Source: Planctomycetota bacterium (GTDB taxonomy: Bacteria; Planctomycetota; Planctomycetia; Pirellulales; Pirellulaceae). Taken from it: 5,300 nt of DNA. Positions 1 through 5,300 of this stretch are shown here, in pieces; within the stretch, counting starts at the first letter, position 1; the number at the start of each line of letters is the position of its first letter. The translations under genes and the position numbers were made by a program. The notes beneath the pieces were generated by a model. The model saw only the letters and a program-made list of their open reading frames with translations, was not told the origin of the DNA and did not search any database. Location of the stretch: positions 1 to 5,300 of the forward strand of contig JAHWKS010000473.1 of assembly GCA_019347795.1 (NCBI GenBank). The letters run 5' to 3'.

Positions 1-329
1 ACAGCCGGGTCCTGCGCCTCGACCGCTTGCATGGAACGCGGCAATTCGAAAGGCAGCCGTCCACGGGGGGCAGCCTCGCCCAGCACCACGGCGATCACCG
101 CAGCATCGCTCGCGACGAAATTGGCCAGGATGACGTCGGCCATGTCCTGCACACCGGTCAGCACGGCAGGCCGGTCAAGGAAAATGGCAAGAACTGTCGG
201 CACATGGGCACCGGCGCGCTGCAGCGCCTCGTAGGCCGGGTCGCCGGCGCGAAAATCGAGCCGGCCTTCCTTGTAGCGACTTCCGAAGAAGTGGTCCGGA
301 TGGAGCATCTCCGAAGCGGTGTCGGTGCG
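1..329 (-). other. GH3 (beta-glucosidase family) C-terminal domain-like segment within the fused ORF
   Basis: Residues from about 384 of the minus-strand ORF no longer resemble an amidohydrolase. They carry the signature of the C-terminal alpha/beta sandwich domain of glycoside hydrolase family 3: EMLHPDHFFGS (390-400), EGRLDF (404-409), GDPAYEAL (412-419), VPTVLAIFLDRPAVL (426-440), a helix with LANF and SDAA (451-460), and GRLPFELPRSMQAVEAQ (473-489). In GH3 enzymes this domain follows a TIM-barrel domain that holds the catalytic nucleophile. No such barrel is present upstream here, so this piece cannot be a complete beta-glucosidase on its own. The usual closing PLYPFG-type motif would lie beyond the window. 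The match rests on remembered family sequence patterns and not on a search. Confidence 0.75.
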
Positions 330-1478
330 GACAATGGCGAAGTCGGCCCGCCGGCCCTCCGCGAGAATGCCGCACTCGTTTTCCAGTCCCAGCGCCGCGG
401 CCCCGGCCTGGGTCCCCATCGCCAGCACCGTCGCGGGTGAAACGCTGGGAAACCGCTCAGCGACAAACCGCATTTCGGCGAAGAGATTCAGGTCCGGGTT
501 GGACGCGCGGGAGTCGGTTCCCAAAGCGACCCGCACCCCTCTTTCGAGCATCGTCTCCAGCGGATAGCGGCCGTGACCGAAGTAGGCGTGTGTGCGGGGA
601 CAGAACACTACGGACATCCGCTCGGCGTGCTCGGCGAGGAACGCGATCTCGTCGTCATCGAGGTAGTTGCCATGGATCACGAGCGCCCGCTCAGCCGCGG
701 ACATCCGCTCCAGGTAATCGAGCGGCCGCAATCCGCGGGGAATGGCGGCGGGCATCGAGGCGGCGAGGCTTGCGAGGAACTCGAAAAACGGTCCGCTCCC
801 GGAGCGGAGCAACTCGATCTCCTCCCACGACTCGGCCAGGTGCATCGCCAACGGAACCTCCTCGCGCTTCGACAGCTCCGCTGCATCGGCGACCAGCTCC
901 AGCGGCGCGGTGTACGGTGCATGAGGACTCACCCCCGGCCGCCACCGCTGCGATTGCTTTCCGGCGGCGACGTGCTCCCGGGCCGACTGGAGCAGCGGCT
1001 CGTGCCGGTCCGGCTCCAGGCCGATCAGCTCGTGGAAGACCGTGCAATCGAGCCCGCTGTTAGCGAAGAACACGACGGGACAGTCGGGCGCGGAAACCTC
1101 GCCGATCACGGTCGATCCGAACGACGCAACGTCGCTGAGCCCGCTCCGGAAGGCGGCCACGCGGCGGGCGGCGCCGTATTCCGTGGCGTCGCGCTCCTTT
1201 CGCCAGTCGATGACTTCGCGAATCCAGTCGGGAAACTTCATCCCCGGCGCCCCCAGCGGCGCCTTCAAGCCGCTGAACTCCAGGTGGGTGTGGGCATTCA
1301 CGAATCCCGGCAGGATCGCGACCTCGCCGAGATCGAGCACGGCCGCGTCCTTTGCATCGCCCCCCACGCGGCCGATGCGGCCGTGGGCGATGGTCACCGT
1401 CCCGCCCTCGATCGGCGGCCCAGCAACGGGGAATACCCATCGCGCCTTGAAGGTGACGGAGCGGTCTGATGACGGCAT
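1..1478 (-). CDS. Amidohydrolase (deaminase type) fused in frame to a GH3-like C-terminal segment; 3' end beyond window
   Basis: The frame is open for 492 codons from ATG at 1478 to the window edge. A GAAGG ribosome-binding site at 1489-1485 lies 6 nt upstream and supports this start. Residues 1 to about 380 are a metal-dependent amidohydrolase of the chlorohydrolase/SAH-deaminase/aminofutalosine deaminase group. The HTH motif (H63, H65) follows the first beta segment; then come SPHAPY (H186), MHLAES (H213, E216), HGNYLD (H269), CPRTHAYFGH (293-302) and GTDS (D322). By family analogy H63, H65, H213 and D322 bind the metal, and E216 and H269 help catalysis. The expected reaction is hydrolytic deamination of a purine-like base or nucleoside in the cytoplasm; the substrate cannot be read from sequence. 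After the typical GRRAD motif (376-379) the usual last 30-50 residues are missing and GH3-like sequence takes over. Loss of that end, which normally completes the small beta domain, could impair folding. The gene diverges from queG. The family call is firm; aminofutalosine deaminase (menaquinone pathway) is one guess among several. Confidence 0.85.
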   Translation of the reverse strand, partial: MPSSDRSVTFKARWVFPVAGPPIEGGTVTIAHGRIGRVGGDAKDAAVLDLGEVAILPGFVNAHTHLEFSGLKAPLGAPGMKFPDWIREVIDWRKERDATEYGAARRVAAFRSGLSDVASFGSTVIGEVSAPDCPVVFFANSGLDCTVFHELIGLEPDRHEPLLQSAREHVAAGKQSQRWRPGVSPHAPYTAPLELVADAAELSKREEVPLAMHLAESWEEIELLRSGSGPFFEFLASLAASMPAAIPRGLRPLDYLERMSAAERALVIHGNYLDDDEIAFLAEHAERMSVVFCPRTHAYFGHGRYPLETMLERGVRVALGTDSRASNPDLNLFAEMRFVAERFPSVSPATVLAMGTQAGAAALGLENECGILAEGRRADFAIVRTDTASEMLHPDHFFGSRYKEGRLDFRAGDPAYEALQRAGAHVPTVLAIFLDRPAVLTGVQDMADVILANFVASDAAVIAVVLGEAAPRGRLPFELPRSMQAVEAQDPA

Positions 1479-1601
1479 TTCGGTCCTTCGATCACGAGAC
1501 GCGATTCGCCCGGCCGCCGCATCGGTAGCAGCACAGCCTGGGCCAATCGCGTCGTCTTCGGCGGGAGTCGAGCAACAGCATCCTGCGGGTGGAGAAGCAT
1601 T

Positions 1602-1630
1602 TCTATACCAAAGGGAGGGGTCGCTGGCAA
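1602..1630 (-). promoter_or_regulatory. Sigma-70-like promoter facing the amidohydrolase gene
   Basis: On the minus strand TTGCCA (1630-1625, five of six matches to TTGACA) is followed after exactly 17 bp by TATAGA (1607-1602, four of six matches to TATAAT). Transcription would begin near 1595, leaving a leader of about 117 nt before the ATG at 1478. It lies in the divergent gap between the amidohydrolase and queG, where a promoter is expected. No operator palindrome or riboswitch-like fold was recognised in the leader. The call rests on hexamer match and spacing only. Confidence 0.45.
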
Positions 1631-1640
1631 TCCGGCGGCC

Positions 1641-2810
1641 TTGTCAGCAGACACGGCTGCGTCTTTATTGAAGGGTGTGGATGCTCCTTCGCTTACGACG
1701 GCGCTGAAAGAGGAAGCGCGGCGGCTGGGTTTCGCGCTGGCGGGCGCGTGCCCGGCGGCAGCGCCGGCGGGGATGCCGCGCTTCGTCGAATGGTTGGAGG
1801 CGGGCTACGGCGGACAGATGCACTACCTGGCGAAGCGGCGCGAGGCGTATGCGCATCCGCGGTCGGTGCTGGACGGGGCGCAGAGCGTCCTCATGCTGGC
1901 GATGAACTACGGCGCCGGACAGCCGCGCCGGCCGCATGAGGGCCAGGGACGCGTTTCACGATATGCATGGGGCGAGGTCGATTATCATGACCTGATTCAC
2001 GATCGCCTCAAGCGCTTGGCGGCGTTTCTGCAAGAGCGCTCGCCCGGCGCCAAGGCCCGCGGCGTGGTGGACACCGCGCCGCTTCTGGAGCGGGAGTTTG
2101 CGCAGTTGGCCGGATTGGGGTGGGTCGGAAAGAATACGCTGTTGCTCAACCGGAGTGAAGGAAGCTGGTTCTTCCTCGCGGCGCTCGTGACCGACCAGAC
2201 GCTCGTGTACGACGAGCCGCATGAAACCGACCATTGCGGCACGTGCACCGCGTGCCTCGACGCCTGCCCGACGGACGCCTTTCCACAGCCGTATGTGCTG
2301 GACGCCACCCGCTGCATCAGCTATCTGACCATCGAACTGCGGGACCACATCCCGCGCGACCTCCGGCCGGGAATGGGTGAGTGGGTCTTCGGCTGCGACG
2401 TGTGTCAGGACGTCTGTCCCTGGAATCGCCGGGCGCCGGCGACGCAGGAGGATGACTTTGAGCCGCGCGCGGATTTGAACCCTGTGGAGCTGCGGGCGCT
2501 TTTCGACTTGGACGACGACGAATTCCGCGCCCGCTTTCGTCGCACGCCGCTGTGGCGGCCGAAGCGGCGGGGGCTGTTACGAAACGCGGCAATCGCGATG
2601 GGCAATCGTCCGGCGGCGGAGAACGTCAATCCTTTGCGGAAAGGGCTCCAGGACGCGGAGCCGCTGATCCGCGCCGCGTGTGCCTGGGCGCTCGGACGGC
2701 ACGACGATGCACGGGCTCGCGACGCGCTGCGGGAGCGGAAGGCGATTGAGGAGGATTCCTCCGTCATCGCCGAGATTCGAGATGCACTCAAGCTGGAGTC
2801 CAGCCTTTAG
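1641..2810 (+). CDS. queG: Epoxyqueuosine reductase QueG
   Basis: QueG carries out the last step of queuosine synthesis: cobalamin-dependent reduction of epoxyqueuosine to queuosine at the wobble base of tRNAs for Asp, Asn, His and Tyr, in the cytoplasm. Numbering from the TTG at 1641, the N-terminal cobalamin-binding part includes GYGGQMHYLAKR (55-66), VVDTAPLLER (142-151; D144 is the likely proton donor) and GLGWVGKNT (158-166). Two [4Fe-4S] clusters are shown by CGTCTACLDACP (C199, C202, C205, C209), RCISY (C225) and GCDVCQDVCPW (C252, C255, C259). A HEAT-repeat-like C-terminal region (about 312-382) should bind tRNA. Its 389 residues fit the family. The start is uncertain: TTG 1641 has AGGGAGGGG about 20 nt upstream, which is too far for a normal site; GTG 1677 also keeps the conserved part but has GAAGGG only 1 nt away. 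A weak TATACC at 1604-1609 is the only -10 candidate seen. The last six residues and the stop lie inside the 2790-2846 repeat. Confidence 0.95.
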   Translation: MSADTAASLLKGVDAPSLTTALKEEARRLGFALAGACPAAAPAGMPRFVEWLEAGYGGQMHYLAKRREAYAHPRSVLDGAQSVLMLAMNYGAGQPRRPHEGQGRVSRYAWGEVDYHDLIHDRLKRLAAFLQERSPGAKARGVVDTAPLLEREFAQLAGLGWVGKNTLLLNRSEGSWFFLAALVTDQTLVYDEPHETDHCGTCTACLDACPTDAFPQPYVLDATRCISYLTIELRDHIPRDLRPGMGEWVFGCDVCQDVCPWNRRAPATQEDDFEPRADLNPVELRALFDLDDDEFRARFRRTPLWRPKRRGLLRNAAIAMGNRPAAENVNPLRKGLQDAEPLIRAACAWALGRHDDARARDALRERKAIEEDSSVIAEIRDALKLESSL

Positions 2811-2846
2811 GCTGCTTTCGGCACGCTAAAGCGTGAACTCCAGCTT
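2790..2846. repeat. REPIN-like element: two inverted 25-bp units, each with an inner hairpin
   Basis: The left unit (2790-2814) is a 10-bp head AAGCTGGAGT, one base, then a hairpin CAGCC-TTTA-GGCTG. The right unit (2822-2846) is its inverted counterpart: hairpin CACGC-TAAA-GCGTG, one base, then ACTCCAGCTT. A 7-nt spacer, CTTTCGG (2815-2821), lies between them. Read in the same direction, both units have the identical 10-bp head and the same TTTA loop. The two inner stem pairs differ but stay fully paired. The whole can fold into a 10-bp outer stem with two inner hairpins. This is the architecture of paired REP sequences (REPINs), which are usually mobilised by RAYT (TnpA-REP) transposases. 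No such transposase lies in the window. There is no T-run after either hairpin, so it is not a classical intrinsic terminator, though it may still slow polymerase or protect the queG mRNA 3' end. Confidence 0.8.
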
Positions 2847-2862
2847 TCCACGTGTCTATAAT
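2833..2862 (+). promoter_or_regulatory. Promoter of the DUF1598 gene with consensus -10
   Basis: A perfect TATAAT sits at 2857-2862, striking in GC-rich DNA. The best -35 candidate is GTGAAC at 2833-2838 (18-bp spacing, three of six matches), which falls inside the right arm of the repeat. Transcription would start near 2869, giving a leader of about 30 nt before the ATG at 2900. The -10 is convincing; the -35 is weak. Confidence 0.55.
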
Positions 2863-2899
2863 CGAGGAATCCAGGGGGTCACGGAGTCGAGGCGAAGCT

Positions 2900-4276
2900 A
2901 TGCCGCACTATCGAGTTCTTCTTATGGTCGTCGTCTGCGCTACGGCGGTCGATCCTGTAATCGCGCAGCAGTTGGCGACGACGGTGCAGTTGCCGACCTT
3001 CGGCGTGGCCATCGACGCCGACGGAGCGCTTGCGGTGACGGCGGTAGAAGATCCCGGCGGACGGCTGCACGCGGCGCGCGTGACGGCGGCGAAGGCGTCC
3101 TTGCCGCCCGACCTGGCCGCGTGGTCGAACCTGCGAAAGATTTCGCTGGTGCGATTGGAGCAGGCGGTGCGTCGCGAGCTGGACGCGGGACGCGCGCCGG
3201 ATGACGCGATGCGCTGCCTCGCCGGCCTGCAACGGCTGCGGTACGTCTTCTTTTATCCCGAGACGCGCGAGATCGTCATCGCCGGTCCCGCCGAAGGCTG
3301 GGCCCGCGACGGCGTCGGCCGGCCCGTGGGACTGACGACCGGCCGACCGGTGCTGGAGTTGCAAGACCTGGTCGTCGCGCTGCGGGCGTATCCGCCCGGC
3401 TCGCGGCACAAGCCGTTCATCGGCTGCACCATCGATCCGCCGCAGGAAGGTTTGGCCCGGCTGCGGAAGTTTCAGCAGACGATTCCCAAGGCGATTCCCG
3501 CCGTCCGCCGCGCGCAGACGGCCGCGTACGTCGCTCGCGGCATGGAGGAGGCATTGGGCATGGCCGACGTGCGGGTGTTCACGATCTCGCCCGAGACGCA
3601 CTTCGCGCAGGTGCTGATTGAAGCGGACTACCGCATGAAGCGGATCGGCATCGGCCGCGAGCCGCCGCCCGTGCGCATGATCACCTTCCTGAGCGCCGTC
3701 AGCGGCCCGAGCGACTCGGTGTTGTGCCGCTGGTGGTTCACGCCGGACTACGACTGCGTCCGCACCACGCCCGACCGGCTGGCGATGGAGCTGGTCGGCG
3801 ACGGCGTGCAGCTTCTGGCGGAGGACAAGCTGGTCGGTCCCGACGGCCAGCTCGGCGCCGGCGCCCCGCCCAGCAAAGCGAGCGAGGCGTTCACCACCAG
3901 CTTCACGAAGAACTACTCCGACATCGCCGCCCGCAGCCCGGTCTACGCGCAGATGCGGAATTGCATCGACGTGCTGGTTGCCGCGGCGTTCGTGCGGCAG
4001 CAATCGATGTACGAGAAGGCGGGCTGGCGGATGGAAACGCTCCTTGACAAAGCGGCGCTGCCGGTGCAGACGCATCGCACGCCCAAGCAGGCGCCATGCG
4101 TGGCGGTATCGGCATGGAAAGGGAACCGCCTCTTGACCCCCGCCGGAGGCGGCGTCTCGATCCGCCCCGACCTCGCTCTCGAGGAAGAGCGTCTCCTGCC
4201 AGACAGCGACGGCGCCCTCGCCGCCCATCGCAAGAAAGTCCAAACGCCCGCCGACGGCCGCTGGTGGTGGGACTGA
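2900..4276 (+). CDS. Exported DUF1598 family protein (planctomycete-specific, function unknown)
   Basis: The 458-residue product starts at ATG 2900, with a CGAGG ribosome-binding site 7 nt upstream. The GTG at 2852 in the same frame lies upstream of the predicted transcript start, so I reject it. Residues 1-23 look like a Sec signal peptide: a short basic N-end, the hydrophobic LLMVVVCATAV, and likely cleavage after VIA, before QQ. The rest is a DUF1598 protein. Recognisable blocks are GRPVLELQDLVVALRA (148-163), IGCTIDPPQEGLARL (174-188), THFAQVLIEADYRMKRIGIG (233-252), RWWFTPDYDCVR (277-288), MELVGDGVQLL (296-306), AWKGNRLLTPAGGG (405-418) and a C-end of WWWD. No catalytic motif is evident. 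By location it should act in the periplasm or at the cell surface. It has its own promoter just after the repeat and is probably transcribed alone, ending 4 bp from the convergent hydrolase gene. The family call is firm; the role is unknown. Confidence 0.93.
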   Translation: MPHYRVLLMVVVCATAVDPVIAQQLATTVQLPTFGVAIDADGALAVTAVEDPGGRLHAARVTAAKASLPPDLAAWSNLRKISLVRLEQAVRRELDAGRAPDDAMRCLAGLQRLRYVFFYPETREIVIAGPAEGWARDGVGRPVGLTTGRPVLELQDLVVALRAYPPGSRHKPFIGCTIDPPQEGLARLRKFQQTIPKAIPAVRRAQTAAYVARGMEEALGMADVRVFTISPETHFAQVLIEADYRMKRIGIGREPPPVRMITFLSAVSGPSDSVLCRWWFTPDYDCVRTTPDRLAMELVGDGVQLLAEDKLVGPDGQLGAGAPPSKASEAFTTSFTKNYSDIAARSPVYAQMRNCIDVLVAAAFVRQQSMYEKAGWRMETLLDKAALPVQTHRTPKQAPCVAVSAWKGNRLLTPAGGGVSIRPDLALEEERLLPDSDGALAAHRKKVQTPADGRWWWD

Positions 4277-4280
4277 GGTG

Positions 4281-5213
4281 TCAATTATCTCGGGCGAACT
4301 CGGCGATCTCGTCGGCGACTTCTCGCCAGCCGTAATCGACGGGGATCGCGTGGCCGGCGTTTTTCACGTAGAGGAGCTTCTTTTCGGCGGAGGACGCTTC
4401 GTCGAAGAACCACTTTGCGGCTTGCCAGTCGATGACGCGATCGTCTTTGGAGAGGACCATCAAGAGCGGCGTGCGGAACTGGTCGGCGCGGGCGCGGTTC
4501 TTGTCCATCAGCTCGAACAGCTCGTCGAACACGGCCCGCGGGCAGAATTTGGTGCGCGAGGCGTAATCCTGTTCCGCGGGGTCGCGGGCGTCATTGGCGA
4601 ACGGTGTCTCCGTCACGCGGGTGAAGAGGAGCGCCCAGTTGCCGATGGTGTGCCACGCGCGGGCGCTCATGACCGGGCTGCGGTCGTCGGAAACCGCCAC
4701 GCCCGGCGCGATCAGCACGCAGCGGTCGGCGCCTTCGGGGTGATCGAGCAGGTAGGCGATCGTCGCCGCCCCGCCTAGCGAGTGCGCGACGATGCACACC
4801 CGCTCATGGGTCTGGCGGAGCCGGGATGCTTCATGTTGGATTGCGTCGATCCACTGCTCGTGCGTGGCGGCGGCGTAGTCGTCGATCGGCATGGCGAAGC
4901 CGGGGAGCCGCATCGCCCGGCAGGTGAATCCCTGGTCGGCCAGCAGCGGCGCCATCTTGCGATACATGGCAGGGGAGTCGTTTATGCCGTGCACCATCAA
5001 GAGCGCCACCTCGCCCTGCCCGACGGTAAAGGCTTCGCACCCGATGCGCACGCCCTCGGGACCTCGCTTGATGGTCGCCTCCCAACGCGCCATCCGCCAG
5101 TCGATGATCCGCGAGTAGAGAAAATCGCCCAGCATCCAGACCGCCACGAAGCCGGCCGCGCCCAGGAGCACGACCTTCATCCGCGAGCGATGCTTGCCTT
5201 TTCTCTTCTTCAC
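4281..5213 (-). CDS. Membrane-anchored alpha/beta hydrolase (lysophospholipase/monoacylglycerol lipase-like)
   Basis: From GTG 5213 the product has 310 residues. A very basic N-end (VKKRKGKHRSR) precedes a hydrophobic stretch at about 14-33, which looks like a signal anchor with the catalytic part outside the cytoplasm. The alpha/beta hydrolase fold follows: VHGIND (74-79; oxyanion region), RLPGFA (102-107), the nucleophile elbow AHSLGG (S145), the acid in SKDDRV (probably D258) and NAGH (H288). This is a full Ser-Asp-His triad of the Hydrolase_4/serine aminopeptidase S33 type, so an esterase or lipase acting on acyl esters is likely; the substrate is unknown. Possible starts are TTG 5279, GTG 5213 and ATG 5180. 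I prefer 5213: a -10-like box at 5246-5241 would leave TTG 5279 untranscribed, a GGCGGA lies about 11 nt upstream, and this start keeps the basic residues that orient the anchor. The gene converges on the DUF1598 gene with a 4-bp gap. Confidence 0.88.
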   Translation of the reverse strand: MKKRKGKHRSRMKVVLLGAAGFVAVWMLGDFLYSRIIDWRMARWEATIKRGPEGVRIGCEAFTVGQGEVALLMVHGINDSPAMYRKMAPLLADQGFTCRAMRLPGFAMPIDDYAAATHEQWIDAIQHEASRLRQTHERVCIVAHSLGGAATIAYLLDHPEGADRCVLIAPGVAVSDDRSPVMSARAWHTIGNWALLFTRVTETPFANDARDPAEQDYASRTKFCPRAVFDELFELMDKNRARADQFRTPLLMVLSKDDRVIDWQAAKWFFDEASSAEKKLLYVKNAGHAIPVDYGWREVADEIAEFARDN

Positions 5214-5240
5214 GCCGATTGCATCCGCCGAAACGGGATT

Positions 5241-5246
5241 CCTATA
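5241..5246 (-). promoter_or_regulatory. Possible -10 box for the alpha/beta hydrolase gene
   Basis: TATAGG reads on the minus strand (four of six matches to TATAAT). Its start site would be near 5234, about 20 nt before GTG 5213. No acceptable -35 lies 16-18 bp upstream. The same bases read TATACT (5243-5248) on the plus strand, with a weak TTGCAT 18 bp upstream, so the box could also serve a gene to the right of the window. Confidence 0.25.
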
Positions 5247-5300
5247 CTGCGGGACACGGTCACCTAGTGAGTTTATCAACCGCGGCGCCCGATCGCATGG

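Noticed and set aside
437..1063. 208-codon plus-strand open frame rich in Arg
   Set aside because: Low-complexity Arg/Ala/Pro composition and complete overlap with the amidohydrolase mark it as a shadow.
573..1469. 298-codon open frame on the plus strand
   Set aside because: It is antisense to the amidohydrolase, whose metal-binding motifs are intact on the other strand; the plus-strand product has no recognisable domain.
1394..1654. Minus-strand 86-codon open frame covering the amidohydrolase leader and start
   Set aside because: It overlaps both the amidohydrolase start and the queG start, has no recognisable domain, and its internal ATG at 1600 lies upstream of the predicted transcript start. 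A leader peptide is not excluded but not supported.
2801..2835. Hairpins after queG as an intrinsic terminator
   Set aside because: Both hairpins are short (5-bp stems) and neither is followed by a run of T; the inverted-repeat-pair interpretation explains them better.
2879..4243. 454-codon open frame on the minus strand, antisense to the DUF1598 gene
   Set aside because: The product is rich in Arg, His, Gly and Ala with no recognisable domain, typical of the antisense shadow of a GC-rich gene. The plus-strand frame carries clear family motifs.
5297..5300. ATG at the right edge as the start of a plus-strand gene
   Set aside because: Only four bases are visible and there is no clear ribosome-binding site; only a weak plus-strand TATACT at 5243-5248 hints at it.

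Overview
The window looks like chromosomal DNA from a high-GC member of the Planctomycetes. The main reason is the gene at 2900-4276, which encodes a DUF1598 protein, a family I know essentially only from that phylum. The other genes fit this: a queuosine-pathway gene, a deaminase-type amidohydrolase and a membrane-anchored alpha/beta hydrolase. No tRNA, rRNA, CRISPR array or insertion sequence is visible.

Layout. (1) 1478 down to the left edge, minus strand: an amidohydrolase of the nucleoside/aminofutalosine deaminase type. About 380 residues in, without a stop or frameshift, it becomes sequence that reads as the C-terminal domain of a glycoside hydrolase family 3 (GH3) enzyme. The changeover lies at a short motif that plausibly occurs in both families, so this is either a real fusion or an assembly chimera. 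(2) 1479-1640: a divergent intergenic region with a good sigma-70-like promoter facing the amidohydrolase. (3) 1641-2810, plus strand: queG, epoxyqueuosine reductase. (4) 2790-2846: a REPIN-like pair of inverted 25-bp repeat units with compensatory stem changes. It supplies the last six codons and the stop codon of queG. (5) 2833-2862: a promoter with a perfect TATAAT that abuts the repeat and drives (6) 2900-4276, the exported DUF1598 protein. (7) 5213-4281, minus strand: an N-terminally anchored alpha/beta hydrolase that converges on the DUF1598 gene with a 4-bp gap.

The genes do not form one operon. The order is minus, plus, plus, minus, and the two plus-strand genes are separated by the repeat plus a new promoter. 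QueG acts on tRNA and the amidohydrolase probably deaminates a purine-like base or nucleoside, so a loose nucleoside-metabolism theme is possible, but the sequence does not prove a link. The DUF1598 protein and the alpha/beta hydrolase both appear to leave the cytoplasm or sit at the membrane. The most unusual items are the amidohydrolase/GH3 chimera and the REPIN-like repeat that reaches into queG.
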